A model generated the notes under the pieces. The model had not been told where the DNA came from and searched no databases. It saw nothing but the letters and a program-made list of their open reading frames with translations. A program made the position numbers and the translations under genes. Below, in pieces: positions 33,426 through 43,344 of a DNA stretch of 64,000 nucleotides. The stretch comes from Erodium maritimum (taxonomy: Eukaryota > Streptophyta > Magnoliopsida > Geraniales > Geraniaceae). Positions within the stretch are counted from its first letter, which is position 1. Every line of letters starts with the position of its first letter. The stretch lies in NCBI GenBank assembly GCA_963921825.1, contig OY997590.1, positions 53,992,012 through 54,056,011 of the forward strand, read 5' to 3'.

Positions 33426-34164
33426 TTTGGTTGAGCCGTGCCGCGTGATTTGGCGTATCATTGAACACTTGCTGTGTGTATGGTTATTAGTGATTGACTG
33501 TGTGTGTTTACTAGTTGGTACACTGTAGTTGAGTTGTGCGTTATGGGTGTTCGACAACGAACTGTACGTTGTAAATGGTTAGTTGTGCGTGGTGATCGGA
33601 TTGTCATGGGTACTTATTTTATGTTGTGAGATATCGGATCTGAGTAATGTTCGTAATGAACTTAGCAGTATAGTGTCCCAGGGTTGGGTGTTGAGAACTG
33701 TCCGGTGTCCTTTCTTATGTCCGTATGGTGTCGGGTTTGGGTGACGGTTGTAGTCGAGGTCGTAGAAGATTGTCCTACTGTTTATAAGGTTCTATATCTC
33801 GGATCTATTATCGATATTGTTGTGCTCCTGTTGGTTTATGTTGTTGTTTCCGTTTATTAATAAGTGTTAGGAATCGAGTAATTATGGCGACGAAACGGAA
33901 GACCTTTCCCGTTACTACTTTTTCCTACTGAGCGTAAGCTCACCCCCTTTGTTTTTACTGTTTTACATGTTTCGATTGGGAGTCAGTTTAGAGGACGTCT
34001 CAGAGCTCGGTAACTCGTCGAGGGTCCGTGGGTTATCATTTAGTAGAGACGCACTCTCTGTTTTTGTACTGAACACTGTTTTCTTATTTGAATTCGAGCG
34101 TTTGACTCGCGGGATTTTATTGAGATTTAGAACTAAAATGCGAAGTTATATTTCTTTAATTTCC

Positions 34165-34166
<2 letters not shown>

Positions 34167-34215
<49 letters not shown>
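34167..34215. repeat. (TTA)n microsatellite
   Basis: About 16 uninterrupted TAT/TTA triplets near the 3' end of LTR 4. It is likely to vary in length between individuals. Its copy-2 counterpart would fall beyond the window. Confidence 0.95.
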
Positions 34216-34217
<2 letters not shown>

Positions 34218-34270
34218 CGCTACTTAGTTCACATCTCGAGTCCGGCCAAAACCGGATTTGGGGTGTAACA

Positions 34271-34974
34271 GATAAATTCTTACCCTCCTCACAATTTGTT
34301 TCTGACTTCATCAATCTTACTCCGACTGCTCTTCCCAAGGTGTTATCAGATCATAAACAAGTTATACTGTGTACTCCTTCTATTGATGGGGGTCCTAGGC
34401 CATTCAAGTTTATCAATGCCTGAACCTCTCACCCTTCATTTCATAGGAACTCTAAGTTGTTCTGGTCCTCAATTGTGGTGGATGGCTCCCCCTCTTATAA
34501 ACTTTGGTTCAAACTGAAAGCTATGAATAATTTCTACAGACAATGGAATTTATCTACATTTGGTTGGCTTGATAGAGACATTGAATTGTTGAAGTTGGAG
34601 ATCAAAGCTTTGGATGATTGCATTGATGTGAGAGTTTTGACTCCTTTTGAGATTTCTCACAGAGCTCTTCACAACGCAAGACTGTTTCAAAAATTCAAAT
34701 TACAGGCTAAATTGTGGTGCCTAAACGCTAGGTTGAGATGGTCCAAAGATGGTGATAGATGCACCAAGTATTTTCATTTGGTGGCCAACTGTAACCTTTT
34801 CAGGAGAAACATTAGACAGATTTCTGGGGTGGAGTATTCTAATCCTCTAAGCATCAAAGCAGTGGCTAAGGATCATTTTGCTAAAAGATTTATCAATTCT
34901 TATGAGATCTGTATTAATCTCTCCTCTCTCCCTTTTAATAGACTTTCAGTAATTCAGGCCAGAGATCTTGAAGT
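34271..34974 (+). pseudogene. LINE-B ORF2 middle part (endonuclease end to pre-RT)
   Basis: It resumes at the DKFL segment (LINE-A IDRFL, residue ~205), with LPKVLSDHKQVIL keeping the catalytic SDH of the endonuclease. From 34457 an open frame of ~170 codons matches LINE-A residues ~270-430, including TFGWLDRDIELLKLEIKALD and DGDRCTKYFHLVAN. It stops where the next LTR enters after RDLEV (GAAGT, 34970-34974). The reverse transcriptase is missing. Confidence 0.82.
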
Positions 34975-35954
34975 TGTAAGAACCACCCCCGGTCGATAAC
35001 GGTCGAACCGTTGAATTCTGGCGAAAGTTGATTTTTTGCTGGAAAAGTCAACCGATAACTCCGGGAGTCATCCGGGCCTTTTCGGGGCCCAAAAAGCTTA
35101 GCCGTTGTTACAGTTAGCTAAATTGGGCCGTTTCCTTTCAAATGATTAGTTTTGTGAAAAAGTCAAACTCGGGTCAAACTCCGCTTAATCAAGGACTAAA
35201 ACTAATTAATTAGAAGTGCTGGTTTTTATTTGGGTTAGAGGTGGTCCCTACCTGGACACTTGTTCATATTGGCTTGGAAGGGAAGAAATAGGTGAGTTTT
35301 GACCAAACTACCCTCATGTGAGCCAAATGAGAGAGAGGGAGCTAGAGGGGCATTTTGAGGAGTTCACTATTAGGTTAAAGCCCCCAAAAGGAGAGCAATT
35401 CAGCACAATTGCTAGTGTTGGCCGAAAATCACCAAGGGAGAGAGAGTTTTGAAAGCCTTGAAGCTTGAAGAAGACGCAAGGAGAAAAGAAAGCTCATTTA
35501 GTGGATTTTCACCTCCAAACATCTCCATTTCTACTTCATCTCATCATTTCCTAGAAGTTGGTGTCCTTTAAATCCTTCATTGATGAAATTGGTGTTGTGG
35601 GTTTGGGTAGAAATGCATGAACTAAGTGGGTTTTGAAGTTGTGTGTTGTTAGATGTTGATTTGTGGAGAAGAAATGAGTTTTGATGATAGAAATCACTTG
35701 GATTGTATTGTTTTTGATGAAACCCATGGTGGGTATTGAAGTGCTGAAGCTTTGGGTCTGTTTTTGGGAGTTTATCAATGGAGATTTGAGGTAGAAATTC
35801 ATGGAAAACGAAGGGGAAGAAGGGTCTGTCCAGACCGGCACGGAACGCCGCACGGACCGTGCCAGGGTCCGGCACGGAGTGCCTCACGGACTGTTCCTGG
35901 TCCCAGGCCGACGTGCCGCATGGACTGTGCCTGGTTCCGGGCCGGTGTGCTGCA
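34975..35954 (+). mobile_element. Long LTR 5, cut by the tandem-duplication junction
   Basis: It starts TGTAAGAACCACCCCCGGTCG, homologous to the starts of LTR 1 and LTR 2, directly after LINE-B sequence GAAGT. It runs 980 bp and stops abruptly at 35954 where LINE-A ORF1 sequence begins. The true 3' part should be found at the end of copy 2, about 67.9 kb and outside the window. A CGGCACGG/CCGTGCC-rich cluster fills its last ~110 bp. Confidence 0.8.
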
Positions 35955-36290
35955 CAGGAGGGTTATAGTGTTGCCTATAATACAAGATCAAAAGCCAAGA
36001 CAATATTGGCTAAACTCAAACCAGTCACACACAAGAAAAGTGAGACAGGAAGGCAAGTATTCAGACCAGATGGGGCTGGAACTATGGATTACTGCAAGGC
36101 TCTAGGCTTAAAAGCTTATCTATCAGATGATTTAGTAGCTGAACAATTCGACAACCTTGAGCAAGAAGTGAATCAGACACTAGATTTTGAAACTAATACT
36201 GAGGATGAGTATTGTGATCTAGAGGATTTGGAGGAGGGTGAAATTGAGGTGGGGAGATCCATCACTCCTCACTGTTTGTCCTCACCATGA
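35859..36290 (+). CDS. Chimeric junction frame: LTR leader fused to LINE ORF1 C-terminus
   Basis: A 143-codon frame opens with ATG at 35859 inside LTR 5, crosses the duplication junction at 35954/35955 without a stop, and continues in the ORF1 frame to the TGA at 36290. Residues 1-32 (starting MPGSGTECLTDC) come from non-coding LTR sequence. From about residue 33 it carries the ORF1 tail: EGYSVAYNTRSKAK, CKALGLKAYLSDD and the acidic ETNTEDEYCDLEDLEEGE. The ATGA overlap with the ORF2 start (36287) is kept. An LTR promoter upstream could transcribe it, but nothing here shows that it is expressed; the frame may be open by chance. Confidence 0.5.
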   Translation: MPGSGTECLTDCSWSQADVPHGLCLVPGRCAAQEGYSVAYNTRSKAKTILAKLKPVTHKKSETGRQVFRPDGAGTMDYCKALGLKAYLSDDLVAEQFDNLEQEVNQTLDFETNTEDEYCDLEDLEEGEIEVGRSITPHCLSSP

Positions 36291-38740
36291 GGCTGTTGTC
36301 ATGGAACATTCGGGGGGCTACTTCAAGAAAAAAGAGGAGAGCCATCCGAAACGTGTATTCCAAGCAATTGGTGGAGATGGTGTTAATTCAGGAAACAAAG
36401 CTGTCTGATCTACCTATTTATTTTATATCTTCTTGTGGTCTCAATTCAAACTGGGAGGGCATTTGCAGTCCTTCTAATGGGGCATCTGGGGGCCTATTCA
36501 CCTCGTGGGATAAAGGGGTTTTTGAAATGCAGCAACACTTCTGTGATGTAAATGCTATTTATTGGACTAGGGTTTATTTGCCTCTGCAGATTTCTATATC
36601 AGTGATTAACATTTATGCCCCATGTTCTGTCAGAGCTAGGACTGTTCTTTGGGATGAAGTTAGGGAAGTAGCTTCTTCATTACATAATAATCTTGTGGTA
36701 GCTGGTGATTTTAATGCCATACTTGACCCTGGAGAAAAAACAGGTTCTAATTACTCCTCCTCAAGTTTGAGAGATTTCAGAAGCTTTGTGGATGATCAGG
36801 GTCTATTGGATTTTCAACTGGAAGGAGGGAAATACACTTGGTTTAATTCTAGGAACATGGCCTCTAGAATTGACAGGTTTTTAGTATCAACTTCAGTCAT
36901 GTCCACTTTTAGTAATCTACAACAAACTTGCCTACCCAGAGTATTATCAGATCATAAACCTGTTGTTTTATCCAATCCAGTGGTTGATTGGGGCCCCAGA
37001 ACTTTCAAATTTATTAATGCCTGGGTCAGCCATCCTCTATTCCTACAGCATACTAAAGAGTTTTGGAACAATATACAGGTTGCAGGGTCACCTACTTATA
37101 AACTCCATGCCAAACTCAAGGCTCTTAAAAGTTTTTATAGAACTTGGAATACCAATGTTTTTGGTTGGTTAGATAAACAAATTGAAGGACTGAAAGGGGA
37201 GATTGGGGAACTGGATGATTTGTTTGAAGATAGGGGGCTCAGTCCCATGGAAATCTCTCAGAGGGCTCTATTGAATGCTAGGCTGATACAGAAGCTAAAA
37301 ACTCAGGCTAAAGTGTGGTGCCAGAAGGCTAGACACAAGTGGACTACTGATGGAGATAGGTGTACTAAGTATTATCACATTGTGGCAAAAATTAATCAGG
37401 CAAGATTGAAAATCACCAGCATTATTGAAAGGGGTATAATTTATAAGACTCCTCTATTGATCAAAGAGGCTGCTTCTGTGCATTTTGCTAAGAGATTCTT
37501 AGGGTCCAATTCTGTTTGTTTAGACTTATCCTCTCTACCATTTAAAGTCATCTCTCAGATGCAGGCTCAAAGTTTAGAAGTACCATTCACTGAAGAGGAA
37601 ATTCTTGGGGCAATTAAAGCTTGTAATGGGGATAAATCACCTGGCCCTGATGGATTTACAATGTTATTTTATCAATCTTGCTGGGAGATTGTTAAAGGGG
37701 AGATCCTGGATGTCTTTGATCATTTCCATCATGGTGGGCAGCTGGGGAAGGGTCTAAAGTCCTCCTTCATCACTTTAATTCCAAAAAATGGGGCTCCTGT
37801 GACTTTTGATGATTTCAGACCCATCAGTCTCATACATAGCATTTACAAGATAATTTCTAAAGTCCTTGCCACAAGACTGAAGCCCTTGATGAGGTTATTG
37901 GTTCATGATACACAGACTGGTTTTATAGCTGGAAGACAAATTATGGATGGGGTTTTGATTGCAACTGAGATCATTCATCACATTAAAAAGGTGGGGCAGG
38001 AGGTTATTGTACTAAAACTTGACTTTGAAAAGGCATATGATCACATTGATTGGCTTGCCTTGAAGAATGTTTTATCCGTGATGGGCTTTGGGGACAAATG
38101 GAAAGACTGGATATCAACATGTTTACAGGCTTGGTCTTCAGTTTTAATTAATGGTTCACCTTCTGGTGACTTCCCACTCAAGAGAGGTCTTAGACAAGGG
38201 TGCTCTATCTCCCCACTCCTATTTGCTCTGGTAGCTGAGAGCCTGCATCAATTAATGGTTCAAGGGACCCTTTCTAAAATGTTCTCAGGGGTAATGTGTT
38301 GTGAGAATGGCCCAGAGATCACACACCTTCAGTTTGCTGATGATACATTAATATTTATTCAAGCTGGTAGACAACAAGCCATCAACCTGAAGGATACTCT
38401 TAAATGCCTACAAAAAGCTACTGGTTTGAGGATAAATTTCAATAAATCACAAGTCTTGCTGCTAAATCCTATGGTCATGGATATTCAAGAGGTAACTGAC
38501 ATTTTAGGTTGCAGATCAATGCAACTACCTTTTGATTACTTGGGGTTCAAGTTGGGTGCTAGTCCCAGAAGAACAAAAACTTGGGAACCAGTACTTAATA
38601 AGTTCAAGAACAATCTATCCTTATGGCTAGCAAAGAACAAAACTTTGGGTGGAAGGATAACTCTTATCAAATCCTCACTGACTTCTCTCCCCTTGTACTA
38701 TATGTCTTTGTATAAAGCTCCCTGTGGAGTGGAAAATTGA
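36287..38740 (+). CDS. LINE-A ORF2, second copy
   Basis: Identical in protein sequence to the 817-codon frame at 4371-6824: endonuclease (WNIRG, QETK, GDFNAI, SDHKPV) and reverse transcriptase (GPDGF, FEKAYDH, RQGCSISP, FADD). Here the LINE 5' end is missing, so any transcript would have to start in LTR 5 rather than in a LINE 5' UTR. As in copy 1 it ends just before the Copia-like LTR. Confidence 0.93.
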   Translation: MRLLSWNIRGATSRKKRRAIRNVYSKQLVEMVLIQETKLSDLPIYFISSCGLNSNWEGICSPSNGASGGLFTSWDKGVFEMQQHFCDVNAIYWTRVYLPLQISISVINIYAPCSVRARTVLWDEVREVASSLHNNLVVAGDFNAILDPGEKTGSNYSSSSLRDFRSFVDDQGLLDFQLEGGKYTWFNSRNMASRIDRFLVSTSVMSTFSNLQQTCLPRVLSDHKPVVLSNPVVDWGPRTFKFINAWVSHPLFLQHTKEFWNNIQVAGSPTYKLHAKLKALKSFYRTWNTNVFGWLDKQIEGLKGEIGELDDLFEDRGLSPMEISQRALLNARLIQKLKTQAKVWCQKARHKWTTDGDRCTKYYHIVAKINQARLKITSIIERGIIYKTPLLIKEAASVHFAKRFLGSNSVCLDLSSLPFKVISQMQAQSLEVPFTEEEILGAIKACNGDKSPGPDGFTMLFYQSCWEIVKGEILDVFDHFHHGGQLGKGLKSSFITLIPKNGAPVTFDDFRPISLIHSIYKIISKVLATRLKPLMRLLVHDTQTGFIAGRQIMDGVLIATEIIHHIKKVGQEVIVLKLDFEKAYDHIDWLALKNVLSVMGFGDKWKDWISTCLQAWSSVLINGSPSGDFPLKRGLRQGCSISPLLFALVAESLHQLMVQGTLSKMFSGVMCCENGPEITHLQFADDTLIFIQAGRQQAINLKDTLKCLQKATGLRINFNKSQVLLLNPMVMDIQEVTDILGCRSMQLPFDYLGFKLGASPRRTKTWEPVLNKFKNNLSLWLAKNKTLGGRITLIKSSLTSLPLYYMSLYKAPCGVEN

Positions 38741-39641
38741 ACAAAAAGGTGTTGGGTCTCGAGGTATGGTTGGAGACGAACCAACTCACAGCGGAAAATC
38801 AATGAAAACCAAGAGACGATTAAACCATGATACAACTAACAAAGAATGGATTCACAAGAGAAAAATTCAGCACTATTTCTTACCAAAACAAGAACACCGG
38901 TTAACGAATGATTGGCTTGAGTATCCAAGACGCCTACGTATCCACATGGGAATCAAAGCCACGTAGTTCTTCTCTTTGAGGACTCAAGAACACAAAAATG
39001 GAGGTGGGAAGTTGTGTTTCCTATTCTTGTCTTGTGTTTGTTATGTTGAAAAAAGATGACTTAAACATAACAAAACTCATACTTGTCCAACTAAAGGCAT
39101 GGGAAGAGTATGGTTTCAAGTAAGGTGTAAATAGGACAAAGTATGGCTAGACAAAATTGGGTTAGGTGGTGAATCACCAACACCTTAATCCTTGTCTTCC
39201 TTACTTAATACTAATTAATCAAGACTTGATTAATTAGTTCCATGGGCCTTAGTTGCATGGGCCTTTCATGGGCCTCTTGGAATATGGCCGGTGGCCATTT
39301 CCAACGAGGTCTCGTGATTCGCTCATCGCCTCCAAGCCTTCCATATCGGAAATGTCCAACATTATCTGACGCGATCAATCCCAAGACTCCAAGCCTTTTC
39401 TTGATCCGTAAAGTCCTATTCACTTACGGGCACATGACTCAAAACCCAGTTTTGATCATGTCCCGAGACAACTCCCTTTTGGCCATTCTCCATAAATGTG
39501 TCAATGAGTTTCATCCTCCGGTGTGACCCTTAGGTTTATGCATGTCAATAGATCAACGTAAAATACCATTTTACTTGATCCTATTTAAGTGGCAACTAAC
39601 GAGACTTTAGTATTGCCTGACACTACATAACAAATCGACCT

Positions 39642-42600
39642 TGTAATAACCACTCCCGGTCAACGCCAGTCAAACCTGCGAAAAACAGGAAAATTTAAAA
39701 TTTTTGAGCAGACTCTGAATTGAACCGGAATTGGACCCCGAGGGTCATACCGGACTTAAGTTGACCCCGTTATCGACCAAAGTGAGTTCCGGGGGACTCA
39801 GGGTGACTTTCTGATCAATTTGGGAAATGTTGACTTTTCGTTGGAAAAGTCAACCGAGCGACGTTTTGGTCCATTCGAGGACCGTTTTGGATCCAAAAAG
39901 CTTAGCCGTCGTCGCGGCGGTCTTAGTTGAGCCGTTTCCTTGTAGCCCACCAAGTTTCGTAATTTCTTGGAAAAAGTGCCCGTTCGGGGCTCGAAACGTC
40001 CGAATTTCGCGACTCTGATTGGAAAACATCTAGTGGATATTTTCCAAAAGGTGTGGGACCCACCTTGCCACTTGTCAACCAAGTGGTGGTGTTAGCTTTG
40101 GGGGGGAAACTAAAGATGAAGCCATATGTGGCCGGCCACACATTTTAAAAGAAAAAAAAAGAGAAATGTGTTAGTTGTTTTAGAAAGAGAAAGAAGAGAG
40201 AAGAAAGGGAGAGAAGGAGAAGAAGAGAAGAGAGAAAGCTAGGGTTTGGAGCACTATTCACGCTCATCCAACCATGGGATCGTCTCAAGGCTAGGAGAAA
40301 GTGCACTCCCCTCGTTGTCCTCTACGGTATACACCGAACCGATTCTCGTTTTGATTAATTTTGGAAGTTAGGTTTGTGTAAAACTATTATTTTAAGGTGG
40401 TTTTGATGTTGGGGTAATTTTTGGAGACGTTTTGGAGGTGTTTGGAGGGGAAGGATTACGTTTTTCGGTGACCGGAGGCTCGGGAGGAGCTCCGGCCACC
40501 GTGGGTGGTGGCCGGCCGGCCATGGGGTGGCTGGCCGGAGCTGGGACCAGCCACCACCATGGTGGCCGAGCCCCCCTTGAACCCTAGGGCTCACGGCCAA
40601 GTGGGTCGGGTGGGGCCCACGTGCTCAGGTGATCGGGTTTAGTGTTCGGGAGGTTTAAAACGTTCCCCGGACCATTTATCCTTAACCGAATCGAAAATTG
40701 GAATTAAATTGGAAAAGTTGTAACTAACGGGTTTTAGAAACTTTAAACGTTAATTAATCGACTCGGAAGTCGGAATTCGATCCCGTCAAGTGCATTGGGA
40801 TCCTTGAATTATTCTAAGACCGTAGAAACGAAAAGGGGAATTTTTAGAGCCCCGGGAGGGCATTTACAAAACCCGGGCAGATTCGCCATGTCGGGCGAAT
40901 CGGGCCTTTACGAGTCCTTTATCGACAATTTCGAGTAATTGGGAAGTTTGGGAGTGATCGACATTGTCGGGGTTATGTTTGGGCATTAAGTTTATTAAAT
41001 TTAAGCTTATTTCCTGCGAGTTAAAGTGCATTAAAAATTGTGTTCTTTTAGATCGTGCCACGGACCGAGGCAAGGGAAAGCTGGGTGAGTGACTGAGATC
41101 ATCACCGGAGCTCGTGGGTTGGCTTTTGGGAGAACACGCACGAGGTAGGGAAAAGTAGCCAGATCTCGACCCTGACTAGGGAAAGTTAACAGTAGAAATG
41201 CATGTGACATTGGGGTGTCGTGGGTTAAGTGAGTTATCGAATATTAGAAAAGCATGATACGGGAACGTAGCGTTTATGAGAAAAGCATGTGACACTTAGC
41301 AGTGTCGTAGGAGCAGAGAACTTAGTGATATTAGAATTACTGGAGGCATATGACCATGCCCGGAGGTTGACTGTTTAATTCGTGTCTTGGGTGGCCATGA
41401 GAGCCCGTGTATTATTGTTGAGTTTGGGTGGCCATGAGAGCCCGTGCTATTATTATGGAGTTTGGGTGGCCATGAGAGCCCGTGTTATTATTATTGAGTT
41501 TGGGTGGCCATGAGAGCCCGTGTTATTATTATTGAGTTTGGGTGGCCATGAGAGCCGTGTTATTATTGTCGAGTCTTGGGAGGCCATGAGTGCCCGTTGG
41601 GTGGTTGAACCCGTGTTACTTTATTAGTGGTGTTTTGGGTGGCCGTGAGTGCCCGTGGGGTTGTGAACCCGTACTTTACCGTTGGTTCTTGGGTGGCCAT
41701 GAGGGCCCGTTGGGTTGTTGAACCCTTGTTACTTTATTATTGGTGTCTTGGGTGGCCGTGAGTGCCGTTGGGTTGTTGAACCCGTGTTGCTTTGTTATTG
41801 GCGTCTTGGGTGGCCGTGAGTGCCGTTGAGTTGTTGAACCCGTGTTGCTTTGTTGTTGGTGTCTTGAGTGGCTGGGAGTGCCGTGGGGTTGTTGAGCCCG
41901 TGAGTTACTGTTGGTGTGTCTTGGGTGGCCGTGAGTGTCGTGGGGTTGTTGAGCCCGTGAGTTACTGTTGGTGTGTCTTGGGAGGCCGTGAGTACCCGTG
42001 AATGGTTTGGGTTGTTGAGTCCGTGTTTTACTGTTGGTGTCTTGTGTGGCCATGAGTGCCTGTGGAGTGTTGAACTGATCTTGTTACTGTTGGTTGAACC
42101 TTGCTTGTGATTGTGATTGCGGAACCCGGTAGGTTGCAAGTATTCGTTGGCTGGCCTGACCAAGTTTGAATCCCGGTAGGTTGCAAGCATTCTTGGGCTG
42201 GCCTGACCAAGTTTGAGTATCAACAGGTTGCAAGCATTCTTTGGCTGGCCTGATCCGAGTTTGAGTATCAACAGGTTGTAAGTATTCTTGGGCTAGCCTG
42301 ATCCGAGCTTGAGTATCAACAGGTTGTAAGCATTCTTTGGCTAGCCTAATCCGTGTTCGTGTGAGTGGGGGAGGTTACTGAGCAGCTGGTATGCGATCAT
42401 TTGTGATCTTGTTTGGTGTGCGATCCTTTGTGATCTTGGGTGTTGCGTGGTGGTCTCTTGAGTCTTTGGAGGAGGTCGTCAATCGTTGTGTCGGGTCTAC
42501 TTTACGTGTCAAGTGTCGAGTCATTCGAGGAAGGACACCGTGGGTGTGTGTCAGTCGGAGTACTTGAGTTGGGGACAGTGATCCCCGATGTCGAGTTTGT

Positions 42601-42948
42601 TGTTGCTGTTACCGGCATTGTCTGCTAATTATGTCGTAGTCAGTCTGTTATCTGTGGTGGTGAGCGAACGCTCACCCCTAGCTGCTTTTCCTACAGGTAC
42701 CGGTCGCAGGTTGGACTAGGTGAGCTTCTGAAGCTTGAAGAGCTAGGAGCGGGATTCTGGGTTTTACTTTTGAGTCTAGTGACGGATACCTTGTTTTGTC
42801 CACTTGTTGGGACTGATTTTGAGTTGTAAATATTATTTTGTTGAAAAATGGTGATTTTAAATTGTTTATTCAAAACAGGTTTCAAACGGTTTTATTATTT
42901 TAAATGTTCGCGTCCCTAGTTCGGTTTTACTGAAATTGGGGCGTGACA
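39642..42948 (+). mobile_element. Long solo LTR 1, second copy
   Basis: Counterpart of 7726-11032, with the tandem arrays at about 41390-42056 and 42116-42356 unchanged in unit number. Arrays of this kind usually change fast, so the equal counts support a recent copy. Confidence 0.82.
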
Positions 42949-43344
42949 GACCCTGTCGATTCTAACCTTTCCGTCATCCCTGTCATTATCCTTTTATCTC
43001 CGATATCCTGATTGAGATAATGCATAGAGCCGTCATCCTTATTATTCTCAATCATCGTTCCTTGATATGTGAGATGACTGAAGATATGATACCCAGTATC
43101 ATGTGCATGGCCATGCTATTCTTTCAGTCACTCTCGATCAAGCGGCCGAGAACCGATATCTTTCCCATACCTCAGTATGAGGGATAAATCCCTTAGCCGC
43201 CTTTCGTGTCACTCATGTAGCCCGTCCCCAAGCCAATCCTGGCCGTTATGGAAGCCCTATTACGGACAATGTTAGGCTCAGGTCAAACTCAGTTGTTGAC
43301 TACATAGCGATCACAAAGACTCCTTGGTCTAAGGACACATGACA

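Larger units (their letters stand above)
31211..34270 (+). mobile_element. Long LTR 4, Ty3/gypsy-like, incomplete at 5' side
   Basis: The 3' end GGATTTGGGGTGTAACA at 34270 and the CTGAGCGTAAGCTCACCCC motif near 33928 identify the family. The 5' part matches the LTR at 34975 from its GGCGA(G/A)AGTTGA segment on, but the TGTAAGAACC start is absent and no target duplication of GATAA (34271-34275) is found. A GC-rich section (32070-32215), short ATGAATG-type repeats (32935-33030), a GGGAAGAC array (33225-33400) and a TTA microsatellite lie inside. No internal domain. Confidence 0.78.
25930..34974 (+). mobile_element. LINE-B: second L1-type LINE, broken by three LTR insertions
   Basis: The same architecture as LINE-A (5' leader, RRM-type ORF1, ORF2 endonuclease) but clearly diverged. 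LTRs at 26923-29769, ~31211-34270 and 34975 onward cut it into pieces 25930-26922, 29775-31210 and 34271-34974. The 5' end is only approximate: it begins after the MITE cluster. The reverse transcriptase and 3' end are absent, since the last LTR is truncated by the duplication junction. Confidence 0.82.
4039..35954 (+). repeat. Tandem segmental duplication, copy 1 (31,916 bp)
   Basis: Sequence from CAGGAGGGTTATAG (4039) reappears from 35955 with the same order, orientation and nested insertions. The unit starts inside LINE-A ORF1 and ends inside LTR 5. The bases left of 4039 and left of 35955 do not match beyond scattered identities, so no long homology is visible at the junction. Confidence 0.97.

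Noticed and set aside
4039-35954. Interpreting the duplication as one giant composite transposon
   Set aside because: The unit has no terminal repeats or target duplication of its own, and its ends fall inside LINE-A ORF1 and inside an LTR.
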